Shown piece after piece: positions 53,693 through 64,000 of a stretch of 64,000 bases of DNA (position 1 is the first letter of the stretch; every line of letters starts with the position of its first letter). Source of the DNA: an uncultured Vicinamibacterales bacterium (GTDB lineage Bacteria; Acidobacteriota; Vicinamibacteria; Vicinamibacterales; UBA8438); contig OY282382.1 in assembly GCA_958295905.1 (NCBI GenBank), positions 2,256,001-2,320,000 on the forward strand. Reading direction: 5' to 3'. Below the pieces are notes generated by a model. The model was given only the letters and a program-made list of their open reading frames with translations. It ran no database searches and had not been told where the DNA came from. The position numbers were made by a program, and so were the translations under genes.

Positions 53693-54607
53693 GCGGGCGA
53701 CAGCGGGTCCGGCGAAGCGGCCGACGCGGTGTCGGCAGAGGAGCTGCGCGACATCCGGCGCGCGCATCCCGACCCCGAGGATGACGCGGCGCTGCAGGCG
53801 CGGATGCAGCGCATGGAGGCGGCCGGCAAGGTCGTCTCCCGGCGGGCGCTGCGTGAGCAGGTTCGCCGGGAACGACAGGGGGCGTCGGCAGAGCCTGCGC
53901 CGCAGGACGCCCCGAGTGCCGAGCGGCCGAAGGACGGTGCTTGCGCGCCGTCGGCGCCGGCGGATGCGGCGGCGGCGCCTCTGCACGCGTGCGCCGTAGA
54001 GGCGCTGCGCGAGCAGGTCGACGAGGACTCGGTCGACGCCGTCGCCGTCGCGCTGCACCGTGCCGACGAAGCCCTGATCGCGGAAGTGCTCGGGTTTGGG
54101 GAATGGGCCGTACGGCCGGGTGGGCTGGTGCTGGTTCAGTGCGCCGTGCGGGCCGTGGCCGAGGTCACGAGCCTGGCCGCCGAACCCGACAAGAACGACA
54201 ACGTGTGGCTGGACTACGAGTCGTTGCTGGCCTGCGTCGGAAGCGGTACGAACTGGTTCCCGGTGCTGGTGTTCAGGCGGCGGGACTACGATACGGACTC
54301 GGCGGTGGAGGATGGCGGCGATGCGGATTCGGCCGTGGCGGGTCCGACCCTGTTCCGGGCCGACACCGGTAGCGATGCGGCCGATGCGTGGCGGCAGGTT
54401 CTCGGCGCGTGGCTCCCGGCCGGCTCCGAAGTGTGGGATCCGTGCTGCGGGTCCGGACAGGTGCTGGCAGGCGCGGCGGCAGCCGGGATGCGGATAGTCG
54501 GCGCCGACACCGACGCCGCCAACATCGCGGCGACACGCGCCGCGCTGCAAGCGGCGGCGGGTGTCGCGCCGACGCGGGGGGTGGGCCCAGACCACGGGAC
54601 GCGCTGA
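53321..54607 (+). CDS. Methyltransferase-like protein of phage/plasmid type
   Basis: The 428-residue protein starts behind GGGAGGCGGT. The N-terminal half is helical (VEQSIADLPNTVKAIEWRDGLKAVEAAAAVL), like the non-catalytic leader of phage adenine methylase/ParB-associated proteins. It is followed by a linker with GRPPKTEADENLGRRPTF and a coiled coil (LQARMQRMEAAGKVVSRRAL). The C-terminal region has WDPCCGSGQVLAGAAAAGMRIVGADTDAANI, SAM-binding motif I and II of DNA methyltransferases. The catalytic DPPY or NPPY motif that should follow is absent: the frame stops 25 residues later. It may be a truncated enzyme. A decayed copy of its SAM-binding end lies just downstream. Confidence 0.6.
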   Translation: MDDRSTVTAVDAERAPSGNDGTTPPPPSVALARMDPADVETVFARVEQSIADLPNTVKAIEWRDGLKAVEAAAAVLDRHDIRAAAARAVAEVEQWIAKRHPPRPVGRPPKTEADENLGRRPTFSAGDSGSGEAADAVSAEELRDIRRAHPDPEDDAALQARMQRMEAAGKVVSRRALREQVRRERQGASAEPAPQDAPSAERPKDGACAPSAPADAAAAPLHACAVEALREQVDEDSVDAVAVALHRADEALIAEVLGFGEWAVRPGGLVLVQCAVRAVAEVTSLAAEPDKNDNVWLDYESLLACVGSGTNWFPVLVFRRRDYDTDSAVEDGGDADSAVAGPTLFRADTGSDAADAWRQVLGAWLPAGSEVWDPCCGSGQVLAGAAAAGMRIVGADTDAANIAATRAALQAAAGVAPTRGVGPDHGTR

Positions 54608-54795
54608 CAAGCCTCGCCGCCTGACCCGCGCCGGTTACGACTCCCAGGCAAAGGGGCGCCGCACGCGGTGCGAGGACACGCAGCGGCAGGGTGGTTTCAC
54701 GGCCCGTCGCTTGACACGGCGCAGCTGCCGTCGCCAGCCGGCGAGGTGCGCCCGTGCTCTTGCGGCCCGTCGCGAGGGCGCTTCGCGGCAGCGGC

Positions 54796-54965
54796 GTGGT
54801 TCCGCACCGACGCGGGTGACGTGTGGGCTCCGTGCTGCGGTTCCGGCGAGGTGCTGACAGGCGCGGGTGCCGGGGATGCGGATAGCTGGCGGCGGATGCC
54901 GGCGCCGCCAACGTGGCGTCTGCGCGGGCAGCCCTGCAAGCGGCGAGACGGCCTGGTTGCGCCGC
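54796..54965 (+). pseudogene. Decayed duplicate of the methyltransferase SAM-binding end
   Basis: The segment reads VWAPCCGSGEVLTGAG and, after frame changes, AANVASARAALQAA, paralleling VWDPCCGSGQVLAGAA and AANIAATRAALQAA in the gene that ends at 54607. At least two one-base indels are needed. Beyond it (to about 55140) the frame GRAELATTGAGRLAAAVAATW still looks coding-like, so more of the ancestral gene may persist. The 54966-55632 interval has no other clear gene. Confidence 0.6.
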
Positions 54966-55632
54966 GACCCGTTCGGCCGCGCGGAGCTCGCGACGACCGG
55001 TGCTGGACGACTGGCGGCGGCCGTCGCTGCAACCTGGCATGGCCGCGGGCCGGAACGACTGGATCCTCTCGCGGCGGAAGTCGCCGACCGCGCGCGTGCA
55101 ACTTCGTGTCGTGGTGGCGCGACGCTGACGAGGGAGCAAGGGTGTGCCACCCGCGCTGGCGCTGCGCGGGTAGGTACGCCGAGCAGACCCAGCTTGCGAG
55201 CACGAGCCCGATCTGACAGGGTGGGTCGCCGCCGTCCCATGCCGTTCGGCCTGGCGGCTGGGGGAGAGCCGTCGGATCTGCGCAGATGCCTGGAGCGGGA
55301 GCGTTTTCTCCGGAGGACATCCCTGTTCAAACCCAGTGTGGCGGCGCTCCTGCTCACGACCAGCGTGAACCGACGAACATCCTCGGGCAGGCGGCCGTGG
55401 AGTATCGCGGGGACCGAGTGTACGCCGTCGTCACTTGCTATGACCGTGGTCAAACCCCGCAGAGCCCTGGCTGCTGATCCGCCTCGGCTTGACGTTGAAG
55501 ACTCCCGCGTGGATCACGCGAGACGATTTCACGCTGACGAGGCCGGACGGTCGTATTGTCGGGACGCCGTCGGTCTCCGAGGGGCGCCGAACGCGGTCAG
55601 CATCATTGCGATGCTGGCACGGGCTCGGTCGG

Positions 55633-57559
<1,927 letters not shown>

Positions 57560-57721
57560 CCTTTCCACGGTCGTCTTGCTCTTTCCACGACGGGACCAGG
57601 ACGGTCCGCCGGGCATCGGGGACGGCAGTGCGGGCTTGTAGCGCTTCGAGGTTCGCGCCGAGGCGCAGCCGTCCAGCCGGCCGCCGCCGCGGGGCGGAGC
57701 GGCTTCGGACGCCTGCAGCCG

Positions 57722-58111
57722 CTACCACCGCAGGCAGGGGTCGCCGAGAGCGGACAGGTCGTCGAGGACGGGGACGGCGGCGGGGATGTGGGCGGGCGCG
57801 TCGGCGTGCTGCCGTGCGTCGTCTTCGAGAGCGGCGTTCTCGAGCAGGGCGGTGATGGCGACCTCGGCTTGGTTCAGCGCGTACTTCAGGAGCCACGTCC
57901 GGCGGTTGTGGCAGTAGATGCAGCGGCTGCTCTCGGGCCAGATGAGGCGGCCGCAGGTGCCGGCCTCGATGGGCAGGTCGACGCCGGGGCACAACAACTT
58001 GCGGTTGATGTCGGCGCGGGTGCGGCGCATCAGCTCACGGTTGGCGATGCGCCGGCGGAGCCTGCGCAGCCAAGCGCGCTGTTCGGGGCGGAGCAGTTCG
58101 ATGAGGGGCAT
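57722..58111 (-). CDS. Small zinc-ribbon hypothetical protein
   Basis: The 129-residue protein starts behind GGAGGACAACC. It has an N-terminal basic helix (PEQRAWLRRLRRRIANRELMRR), four cysteines in a ribbon-like arrangement (LLCPGVDLP, GTCGRLIW, SSRCIYCHNR) and a helical tail (ALNQAEVAITALLENAALE). It lies upstream of the lon-type gene on the same strand and could share its operon. The family is unknown to me. The cysteine spacing suggests zinc binding rather than haem, as the protein has no export signal. Confidence 0.55.
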   Translation of the reverse strand: MPLIELLRPEQRAWLRRLRRRIANRELMRRTRADINRKLLCPGVDLPIEAGTCGRLIWPESSRCIYCHNRRTWLLKYALNQAEVAITALLENAALEDDARQHADAPAHIPAAVPVLDDLSALGDPCLRW

Positions 58112-59028
58112 GGTTGTCCTCCGGGAAAGGGAATGGCCCGGCAGGGCCGGGCGGAGCGGGCCGTCGGCCCAGGGCGTGCCGTCTCGCGGCGGTCTGCCGC
58201 GTCGGGCGTGGAGGGAGCGCGTAAGCGGGAGGCGTGGAGAAAGGGCGCAAAGCGGGGCGTTGCCTTGCCCGCCGGCGCCGTTCCCGTGTGCCGCTACGCT
58301 TGTTCCTGTTCCATTGTCGTTCCGCCCACCTGCTCCTCCGTGGTTCGTTTCCGCGCCGACTCGGGGAGGCGCGGCGGCTTCGCCGGCGGGCGGTTCGTCA
58401 GGTCAGGCGGTCGCGCGCGGCGGCGGGCGTCCGGCGCTTGTGGCCGTGTGGACAACCGGGCGCGGGTATCTGCGGTGGTTGCTCGGTCCAGCAGTTTCCG
58501 GCGGGCGCCGGTGGGCGTGGGCGTGGGCGTGGCCGTTCAACTCTGCGCGAGCGGGAGCTGGCGCCTGGTCTTCAACCGCGCACCTCCGGTCTGCGCGGCG
58601 CGTGGACAACAGGATGGCCCCACGGGACGCCAACAACACCGGGGACGCCGGGGACAGCCGGCGCCCGGGTCGGCTTCGCCGCGAGCGCGACACCCCGGTC
58701 CTGCTGGACATCTTCCTGAGGTCTTTCCCCGGGCGGTGATCCAGCGCGACTCGACGGCCATCCCCGCGCCGGCAATCCGCCCCTGCAAATCTGTGCGGTT
58801 CCGTCTCCCCACATCGCCGCCTCTCCGGGTAGACGACCGGGGTCACCTGCTCGACGAGCTGTTGCTGGCCGGCCGGAACGTGGAGTCGGACGCATTGGAC
58901 GCGCCGACGGTGGCGATCCGCTGCCGACCGACAATGCTCACCACCCTGCGCGCCGCTGCCAGTTGCCGACAGGGACGCATTCCGGTCCACGCTGCGCAGG
59001 AGGAAGCCCTGAAGGGGGAGGTGCAGGC
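58112..59028. other. Gap between zinc-ribbon protein and AlpA-like gene
   Basis: No frame in this stretch of about 900 bp has a convincing start and product. It contains a hexanucleotide run of about four GTGGGC-type units near 58512. The upstream promoter of the minus-strand zinc-ribbon/lon pair should be in its left part. Confidence 0.4.
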
Positions 59029-59223
59029 ATGTCTGGCATTCCGAAGAAGGATAGATTCTTGACCCGTGCCCAAGTCGAGCAGCGCACCGGCTTGAAAAGG
59101 TCCGCTCTCTACCGCAAGATACGCGCCGGCGAATTTCCGGCTCCGTTCCGCGTCGGGCGCAGGGCGGTTCGATGGTCCGAGCGCGAAGTCGACCTGGATC
59201 GCCGCGGCGCGGGTGGTTCGTGA
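59029..59223 (+). CDS. AlpA-family phage-type transcriptional regulator
   Basis: The 64-residue protein has a winged helix-turn-helix of the AlpA/excisionase type: DRFLTRAQVEQRTGLKRSALYRKIRAGEFPAPFRVG followed by RRAVRWSEREVDLDRR. AlpA-like proteins activate integrase genes or act as excisionases for P4-type elements. The ATG is preceded by GGGGGAGGTGCAGGC. It lies at the right side of the accessory region whose left side has a P4-type integrase, which is the only functional link visible. Confidence 0.85.
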   Translation: MSGIPKKDRFLTRAQVEQRTGLKRSALYRKIRAGEFPAPFRVGRRAVRWSEREVDLDRRGAGGS

Positions 59224-59870
59224 AGGCCCGGACCTGTTCAACTCCCGTGATATCGCGCGGGCTCGAACTTGGCAGCTCAAGTGCGTGAAACCCGGCGTAT
59301 CATTGACTCGTCGGTGAGCCCGAACCAACGCTGCCCGGCTGAATGAGAACCTTGGCCGGCGCCGCGTCGGGCCGGCGCCACGCGATGGATGGATGCCGGG
59401 TAATGGCCGGGGTCTCTGCAAGCCGCCAGCTCGCCGGCCTCGGCGCCGTGATCGTGTGGGCCGCAGCTTTCATCGCTCCGACGCAGAAGACGGCAACCGC
59501 TCGGAGGCTTCCGCATGTGTGGCTACCTCCTGCTCCAGGTGTGGCGGGGCAGGATCAAGTGTTCCCCGACGACGCCGGTACTGGCGTCAACGACTTGGCG
59601 TCAACGACCATGATGCGCGATTCGTCGGCGCGATGCGGCGTTCGAATCCGTTGGGTCGATGCCCCGAGCTACGGCGCCAAGCGCGTTCCTGACGTTGTGG
59701 GTTGCGTTGTGGGATACCGCTTCACGGAAAGACGATAACCTTTTAGTATGCAATCACTTGCAGGAACAGTCGTGCTTCCCCTGCCTTACTAGAATTACGG
59801 TAAAGGCGTGCGACCCGAGTCGGGCGGGTCGGGCGGACACGTGAACCCCGGTCGCGAGGAGACCTGGATC
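59224..59870. other. Intergenic region at the right edge of the accessory region
   Basis: A plus-strand frame at 59343-59738 is open but unrecognised and has no Shine-Dalgarno sequence. The sequence near 59740-59800 is AT-richer. No inverted or direct repeat that could mark an element end was found. Confidence 0.35.
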
Positions 59871-60040
59871 ATGAGAGTTGCCGCCTTCGTCGCCTCCATG
59901 CTGTGCGTCGCGACCGCCGCCCGAGCCGCAACCGCAGGAGATCCGGTTCGACTTCGAGCCGTCGCCGCCAACGCCGGAAGTGGTCTATCAAGGGGACACC
60001 GGCCACTTCCGTGCGCACGTCCCGCGTCCTGGCGATTCCC
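59871..60040 (+). pseudogene. Frameshifted start of a secreted protein
   Basis: MRVAAFVASMLCVATAARAA is a clean signal peptide behind GAGGAGACCTGGATC. One base later the frame changes, and the next frame gives PQEIRFDFEPSPPTPEVVYQ, GDTGHFRAHVPRP. The rest of the protein is not visible. It looks like a remnant of a small exported protein. Confidence 0.4.
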
Positions 60041-60073
60041 CGCAAGCGCGCGCCACGACGCCGGAGCGCCGCC

Positions 60074-60190
60074 TCACCCGGCGAGGAACCGCAGGATTCC
60101 GAACGTTAGAGCCGCTGTCGCGAGCACGGTTCCGACCATCCGGCGTATGAGCTTGGTTTCCAGGTTGGCGATCTCTGTGCGGATGCCGGC
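60074..60190 (-). pseudogene. Tail of a small coiled-coil membrane protein
   Basis: The minus strand reads GIRTEIANLETKLIRRM and VGTVLATAALTFGILRFLAG with a TGA at 60074-60076. This is the end of a small coiled-coil plus membrane-helix protein of the DUF1640-like kind. No start remains. Confidence 0.45.
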
Positions 60191-60223
60191 AGTTCGCGGA
60201 GTGCAGTAAGCCACTTATTCTGA

Positions 60224-61147
60224 ATGTTTTACGGGAATTATTCGACTCGCCCGGCCGTGAAGCCGGTTTGCGCCGGTTTCCCCGCGTCCGCCGGGGCTCT
60301 GTTCAGGCTGGTCGGCGGGGGAATCATCGTCCTGACCTTCGCGTTCTGGCAGATCTTCGGGATCTGCGTCAGGCGGTGGTTCCCCCGGGCCGCCAGACGC
60401 TGGGCAAACCGGGTCACCTCGCTCGGATGCCGGGCGTACCTGCGCCACTGGGGAATCACCGTCACCCTCCGGAACGCGCGTCACATGGCGCCGCGCCGGA
60501 CGTACCTCTACGCGGTCAACCACCTGTCCTATCTGGACGTACTCGTGCACGGGGCCCTCTTTCCCTCGACGTTCATCACGTCGCGGGAGATGCGCGGGAC
60601 CCCCTTTCTGGGGCACATCTGCCGGTTCGCCCAGTGCTTCTTCGTGGACCGGAAGAACCGGAGACGGCTGGCGCAGGAGATCCGGGCTGTCGCCGCCCTC
60701 CTCGAGAGCGGTGTTCCCGTGACCCTGTTCCCGGAGGGCGCGGCCGGCGACGGCGCCGGGGTCCAGCCCTTCAAGAGCCCCCTGTTCAAGGCGTGCGCCC
60801 TCGCCGGGGTTCCGGTGCTGCCCCTGACCCTGAACTACCGGACCCTCGACTCGGTTCCCGTGGGTTCCGCGAACCGGGACGACGTCTGCTGGTACGGGCG
60901 CATGGCCTTCTTCCCCCACGTCTGGCGGCTGCTCCACCATCGCCGCATCGAGGTGGATGTCGTCGTGGCGCCGCCCCTCGTCGGGGGCGACTACCGGGAG
61001 CTCGCCGAAAAGACCCGCGAGGCCGTGGCCGGCGGCTATGCGCCACTGGTGGCGCCGCCCCGAGTCGGGCGGCGCGGCGGTGCTGACGGTCCGGCCCCCG
61101 GGAAGCCCGCTCGGTGGAGGGCCTGGACGAGGTCCGGCAGCGTGTAG
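60224..61147 (+). CDS. Lysophospholipid acyltransferase (PlsC-like)
   Basis: The 307-residue membrane-associated enzyme has an N-terminal hydrophobic segment (VGGGIIVLTFAFWQIFGI) and the acyltransferase motifs: NHLSYLD (H100 and D105), then STFITSREM, and LFPEGAAGDGAGVQPFKSPLF with the FPEG motif, and PVLPLTLNY. It would acylate lysophosphatidic acid or a related acceptor. The ATG has only weak Shine-Dalgarno support and later starts are possible. The last 35 residues, after VAPPRVG, look low-complexity and may be shifted. It converges with the next gene on the opposite strand. Confidence 0.85.
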   Translation: MFYGNYSTRPAVKPVCAGFPASAGALFRLVGGGIIVLTFAFWQIFGICVRRWFPRAARRWANRVTSLGCRAYLRHWGITVTLRNARHMAPRRTYLYAVNHLSYLDVLVHGALFPSTFITSREMRGTPFLGHICRFAQCFFVDRKNRRRLAQEIRAVAALLESGVPVTLFPEGAAGDGAGVQPFKSPLFKACALAGVPVLPLTLNYRTLDSVPVGSANRDDVCWYGRMAFFPHVWRLLHHRRIEVDVVVAPPLVGGDYRELAEKTREAVAGGYAPLVAPPRVGRRGGADGPAPGKPARWRAWTRSGSV

Positions 61148-61186
61148 GCGCGTTTTTCCAGCCGGCGCAACTGCTCCTGCCGCGGT

Positions 61187-62059
61187 TCAGCGCCCGCCGG
61201 CCGCGGCCAGCCATCGGTACACGCCTCGCACGTTGAGCGGGAACCACTGTTCGTAGTTGCCCCACCCCGAGTACGCGTCGAGACGGATCCGCTCGGCAGC
61301 CTGGTCCTCGGTCCATCCGGCGGCGACGGCCTCCCGAACGGCCGCCGTCAGGTCGTCGTAGTACGCGATCTGGCGCTGGATCGAGGCCCGGTCCCCGGGC
61401 GGCCCATGGCCGAAGACGACCGTCTCGAAGGGGATTCCGAGCAGACCCGACAGCGCATTGAAGAACGCCGGGAAGTGCCAGCTCGCCAGATCCTGGTACC
61501 CCGGTCGATCGTTCGAGGCGAAGTCGACCGCGAAGGCGACGCCGACGTCGGGGATGAACGGAACGGCGATGTTGTCCGTGTGGCTCGGCCCGAGATAGTG
61601 GAGCTCGATCCAACGTTCTCCCATCAGGAATCTGAGCTGGTCCGCGAACGTGACGTTCGGCGCCGGCTGGTCCGCGCTTGCGCGTTCCTCGATGGGCGCG
61701 ACCGCGAGCTCGTGGGCGATGATGGGAACGCCGGTCTGTCCCATCGCCTCCATCAGGGCGGCGGCGCCCGTCGCGTGGTCCGCATCGCTGTGGCTGTAGA
61801 CGATGGCGGCGAGCGGTGAGCCCGGCGCCGTGCGGTGGATCTCGGCCGCGAGCTGCCGCGCGGCGTCCACCCCGATCGGATCGAACGCCACGACGCCGGC
61901 GTCCGTGGTGACGAACATCGCGTTGTGACCGATCCAGCGGAACTGGTAGACCCCGTCGGCGATCTCGGTCGTCTCGTAGCGGTCCTGCGCCGCGATCCCC
62001 ATGCCTGTCGCGAGCGAGAGCGCGGCTGTGAGGACGGAGCGGGTTGCGAAGCTGACCAT
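61187..62059 (-). CDS. Secreted MBL-fold metallo-hydrolase
   Basis: The 290-residue protein has a signal peptide (LTAALSLATGMGIAAQD) and a metallo-beta-lactamase fold: IVYSHSDADHATGAAALM (HxDxDH-like metal site), HYLGPSHTDN, PDVGVAFAVDFAS with a later Asp, and VFGHGPPGDR with the terminal His. The fold is used by lactamases, quinoprotein relay proteins and others; substrate is not evident. GGAGGGAGACAAACG precedes the ATG. It neighbours an exported ThuA-DUF1080 protein on the same strand. Confidence 0.85.
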   Translation of the reverse strand: MVSFATRSVLTAALSLATGMGIAAQDRYETTEIADGVYQFRWIGHNAMFVTTDAGVVAFDPIGVDAARQLAAEIHRTAPGSPLAAIVYSHSDADHATGAAALMEAMGQTGVPIIAHELAVAPIEERASADQPAPNVTFADQLRFLMGERWIELHYLGPSHTDNIAVPFIPDVGVAFAVDFASNDRPGYQDLASWHFPAFFNALSGLLGIPFETVVFGHGPPGDRASIQRQIAYYDDLTAAVREAVAAGWTEDQAAERIRLDAYSGWGNYEQWFPLNVRGVYRWLAAAGGR

Positions 62060-62295
62060 CGTTTGTCTCCCTCCGGGCGCGCTGGCGCGGCCTTGCGGCC
62101 GTGTTGCGCACGGTTGGCGCGCACCGGCAAGTCCTTTGCTCGATCATCGACCGTGGCTGACCGGTAGCTTACCGCATGACCTCCGGGTCTGCGACCACGG
62201 CACTCGCATGGCGCGGACATCGAGTACGGGGTAGCCGCGTCACAAGCCGATCAAGGGCGTTCTCCGCCCCCGAACCCGAGCGTCACCGCCGGCGG

Positions 62296-63738
62296 TCAGT
62301 TCGCGTCGAGCCGGCGGATCTTGATGTTGCGGAACGCGACGGGGTCGCCGTGGTCCTGGAGGGCGATGTGCCCGCGGGGCTCGCGGCCGTAGCGGGCGAT
62401 CGAGGCGAACTTGCTGGCCATCCTGCGGCGCTCCCAGTCGGGGCTGTCCAACTCGTACTCCAGCAGCTTCCCGCCGTTCATCCAGTGCTCGACGTGGGCG
62501 CCGCGGACGACGAGGCGGGCGGTGTTCCAGGCCCCGACGGGCCGGGTCACGTCGCGGGCGGGGGGGTGGACGGCGTAATTGCTGCCGGCCGAGGTGATGG
62601 GCGCGCGCCCGTCGCGGTGGCCGGCGTTGTGCAGGAGTTGGAACTCGGGTCCGGTGTGCCACGGCGGGCCGTCGCCTTCCGCGACGCGGAACATCACGCC
62701 GCTGTTGCCGGCCTCCTCCACCTTCCAGTCGAACCGCAGCTCGAAGTCGGCGAACTGCTCGACGGTGATGAGGTCGCCCCCGCGGCCGACTCGGGCGATG
62801 GCGCCGTCGACCGCCTGCCATCCGTCGGGCACGCCGTCCCGCCGGTAGCCGCGCCAGGCCGCGAGGCTCCCGCCGTCGAACAGGAGCTTCCAGCCGTCGG
62901 CCCGCTCCTCGTCGGTCAGGGTGTTGGCGGCCGTGTCGTCGGCGCCGGCCGCGGGGTCGCCGACGGCCCATTCGACGCCCCGCAGCAGGTGGGTCTGGAA
63001 GCGCGGGTCGTCCCACACCTCCGGGCGGTGGCCGAGCGCGGTGTAGAAGACGCGGCCGGCGCCCTCCTCCCGCGTCCAGGCGAGGGCGAAGTCCCGGTCG
63101 TCGCGCCGGATGTTGCGCGCGTTCATGTCGACGGAGCCGACGTCGAGGCTCAGCAGCACGTCGACGTTGCCGCGGGACCATTCGCGGTGCTGATAGATCT
63201 CGTCGTGGATGCGGAACGACCCGCCGAGGTGCCGGGTGGCGGGGTGCTGCCCGTCCTCGACCCGCACCGTGACCTCCTGGTGCCAGGGATGGCCGTCGAA
63301 GTAGCCGCCGATCAACGCGGGATATTCCGGCCACTCGTAGAACGTGTCGGTGGCGCTGTGCACGCCGACGAACGCGCCGCCGCCGCGCACCCAGGCGAGC
63401 AGCGCCGCCTTCTGCGCGCCGTCCATCGGCAGTTCGCCGGTCGTGAAGAAGACGACCGCGTCGTACTCCGCGAGGGTGCCGGCGGAGAGGGTGGAGGCGT
63501 CGCGGGAGACGGTGACGTCGAGGCGTCCCGACTCTTTCGCGATGCGCGTGAAGACCGCTTCCGAATGCGGGAGGACGGGGTGCGCGAACGCGGCGGACTG
63601 CGTGAGATACAGGATCCGGGCCGGGGCGGTCTGCGCCGCGGCCGGCGCGGGGCTTGCGGAGAGCATGAGGGCCGCTGCCAGGACGATGAACAGATCCGCG
63701 TGTCGCACGATGCCACATCCTTTCCCGGTTGGCGTCAT
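62296..63738 (-). CDS. Secreted ThuA-DUF1080 (3-keto-disaccharide hydrolase-type) fusion
   Basis: The 480-residue exported protein has an N-terminal ThuA-like glutamine amidotransferase-fold domain: ILYLTQSAAFAHP, YDAVVFFTTGELPMD, GGGAFVGVHSATDT, and YFDGHPWHQEVTVRVED. A C-terminal DUF1080 concanavalin-like domain follows: WKLLFDGGSLAAWRGY, DFELRFDWKVEEAGNSGVMFRV, EFQLLHNAGH, and VAFRNIKIRRLD. ThuA takes part in 3-keto-disaccharide (for example 3-ketotrehalose) use and DUF1080 proteins are keto-glycoside hydrolases or lyases, so the fusion fits sugar catabolism in the periplasm. A GTG start at 63708 behind AAAGGATG is an alternative that gives a tighter signal peptide. Confidence 0.88.
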   Translation of the reverse strand: MTPTGKGCGIVRHADLFIVLAAALMLSASPAPAAAQTAPARILYLTQSAAFAHPVLPHSEAVFTRIAKESGRLDVTVSRDASTLSAGTLAEYDAVVFFTTGELPMDGAQKAALLAWVRGGGAFVGVHSATDTFYEWPEYPALIGGYFDGHPWHQEVTVRVEDGQHPATRHLGGSFRIHDEIYQHREWSRGNVDVLLSLDVGSVDMNARNIRRDDRDFALAWTREEGAGRVFYTALGHRPEVWDDPRFQTHLLRGVEWAVGDPAAGADDTAANTLTDEERADGWKLLFDGGSLAAWRGYRRDGVPDGWQAVDGAIARVGRGGDLITVEQFADFELRFDWKVEEAGNSGVMFRVAEGDGPPWHTGPEFQLLHNAGHRDGRAPITSAGSNYAVHPPARDVTRPVGAWNTARLVVRGAHVEHWMNGGKLLEYELDSPDWERRRMASKFASIARYGREPRGHIALQDHGDPVAFRNIKIRRLDAN

Positions 63739-63909
63739 TCCGTGCCCTCATGGTACCGCGTTTCCTGAGCAGCCTGTGGCAAAACTCCACGGCGCGCCTC
63801 GCCGGTCCCGGCACGCGCGGTCTTGCCACGCGCTCCCGTCGTGGAGAACGATGCCGCGCGGTCGGACCCGCGCCGGCGGGGCCGGCGGCCGGGGTATCCT
63901 GGGGGACCG

Positions 63910-64000
63910 ATGGCGGTACTGGGACTCGATGTCGGAACCGGCGGGTCGCGGGCGGTGATCGTCGAGGCGGACGGCTCGGTGACCGCGGCGGCCTCGGAGC
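63910..64000 (+). CDS. FGGY-family carbohydrate kinase, N-terminus (cut by window edge)
   Basis: The last 91 bases open a frame MAVLGLDVGTGGSRAVIVEA, the actin-like phosphate 1 loop of FGGY kinases such as xylulokinase and glycerol kinase. The rest lies outside the window. GGGGGACCG precedes the ATG. It is divergent from the ThuA-DUF1080 gene. Confidence 0.75.
   Translation, partial: MAVLGLDVGTGGSRAVIVEADGSVTAAASE

Noticed and set aside
53180-54610. Long minus-strand frame opposite the methyltransferase-like gene
   Set aside because: The plus strand has a good Shine-Dalgarno and a SAM-binding motif; the minus frame is Arg/Gly-rich without motifs.
60224-60940. Minus-strand frame opposite the acyltransferase
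   Set aside because: Antisense to a gene with intact PlsC motifs; no independent evidence.

Overview
The window is very GC-rich and reads as a chromosome segment of a heterotrophic bacterium. The gene set is several PQQ beta-propeller dehydrogenases, a DUF1592/DUF1552 pair, DUF6152, a ThuA-DUF1080 fusion, a multihaem cytochrome, a lipase maturation factor protein and many Tat or Sec exported proteins. This set is typical of Acidobacteriota (Vicinamibacteria-like) genomes, but that placement is inferred from gene content only; no rRNA is present to confirm it.

Region 1 (1-32.4 kb) is mostly intact chromosomal genes for respiration and periplasmic oxidation: a cyclase end, a SoxC/SoxD-like sulfite dehydrogenase pair, an Rnl5-type RNA ligase, an NHL protein, three PQQ dehydrogenases (one fused to cytochrome c), the DUF1592/DUF1552 cluster, a five-haem cytochrome, an ArsI/CadI-like glyoxalase-fold protein, an SPFH protein and two paralogous secreted proteins. 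It is interrupted by a ruined defence/IS patch at 5.6-8.4 kb (BREX brxC tail, IS end, stand-alone OLD-like ATPase-TOPRIM protein), a kinase fragment, two tandem-repeat tracts and two copies of a MITE-like element with apparent target-site duplications.

Region 2 (32.5-44.7 kb) opens with a P4-type tyrosine integrase. It then holds a pile-up of truncated genes: IS110, a PQQ dehydrogenase tail, a sugar dehydrogenase tail and an IS1182-like tail. These are followed by a CbiX-like exported protein, a frameshifted TonB receptor, a rhomboid gene with four frameshifts, a cadherin-like beta-sandwich protein, a lipase maturation factor protein and tRNA-Gln(CUG).

Region 3 (44.7-59.2 kb) is a decaying accessory region. 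It has an IS21-like relic interrupted by a nearly complete IS1182-like element with 4-bp target duplications. It also has paired palindromic elements ending at a minus-strand terminator, a decayed Cys-rich zinc-ribbon repeat region, diverged duplicated segments, a ParB-like relic, a methyltransferase-like gene with a duplicated and decayed end, a frameshifted Lon-type protease and an AlpA-type regulator. The integrase at one end and AlpA at the other suggest, without proving it, the remains of an integrative element.

Region 4 (59.8-64 kb) returns to ordinary genes: PlsC-like acyltransferase, secreted metallo-beta-lactamase-fold hydrolase, ThuA-DUF1080 protein and the start of an FGGY kinase. 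The best candidates for undescribed biology are the paired palindromic elements near 48.4-48.8 kb, the small MITE family and the stand-alone OLD-like protein. Most other oddities look like decay.
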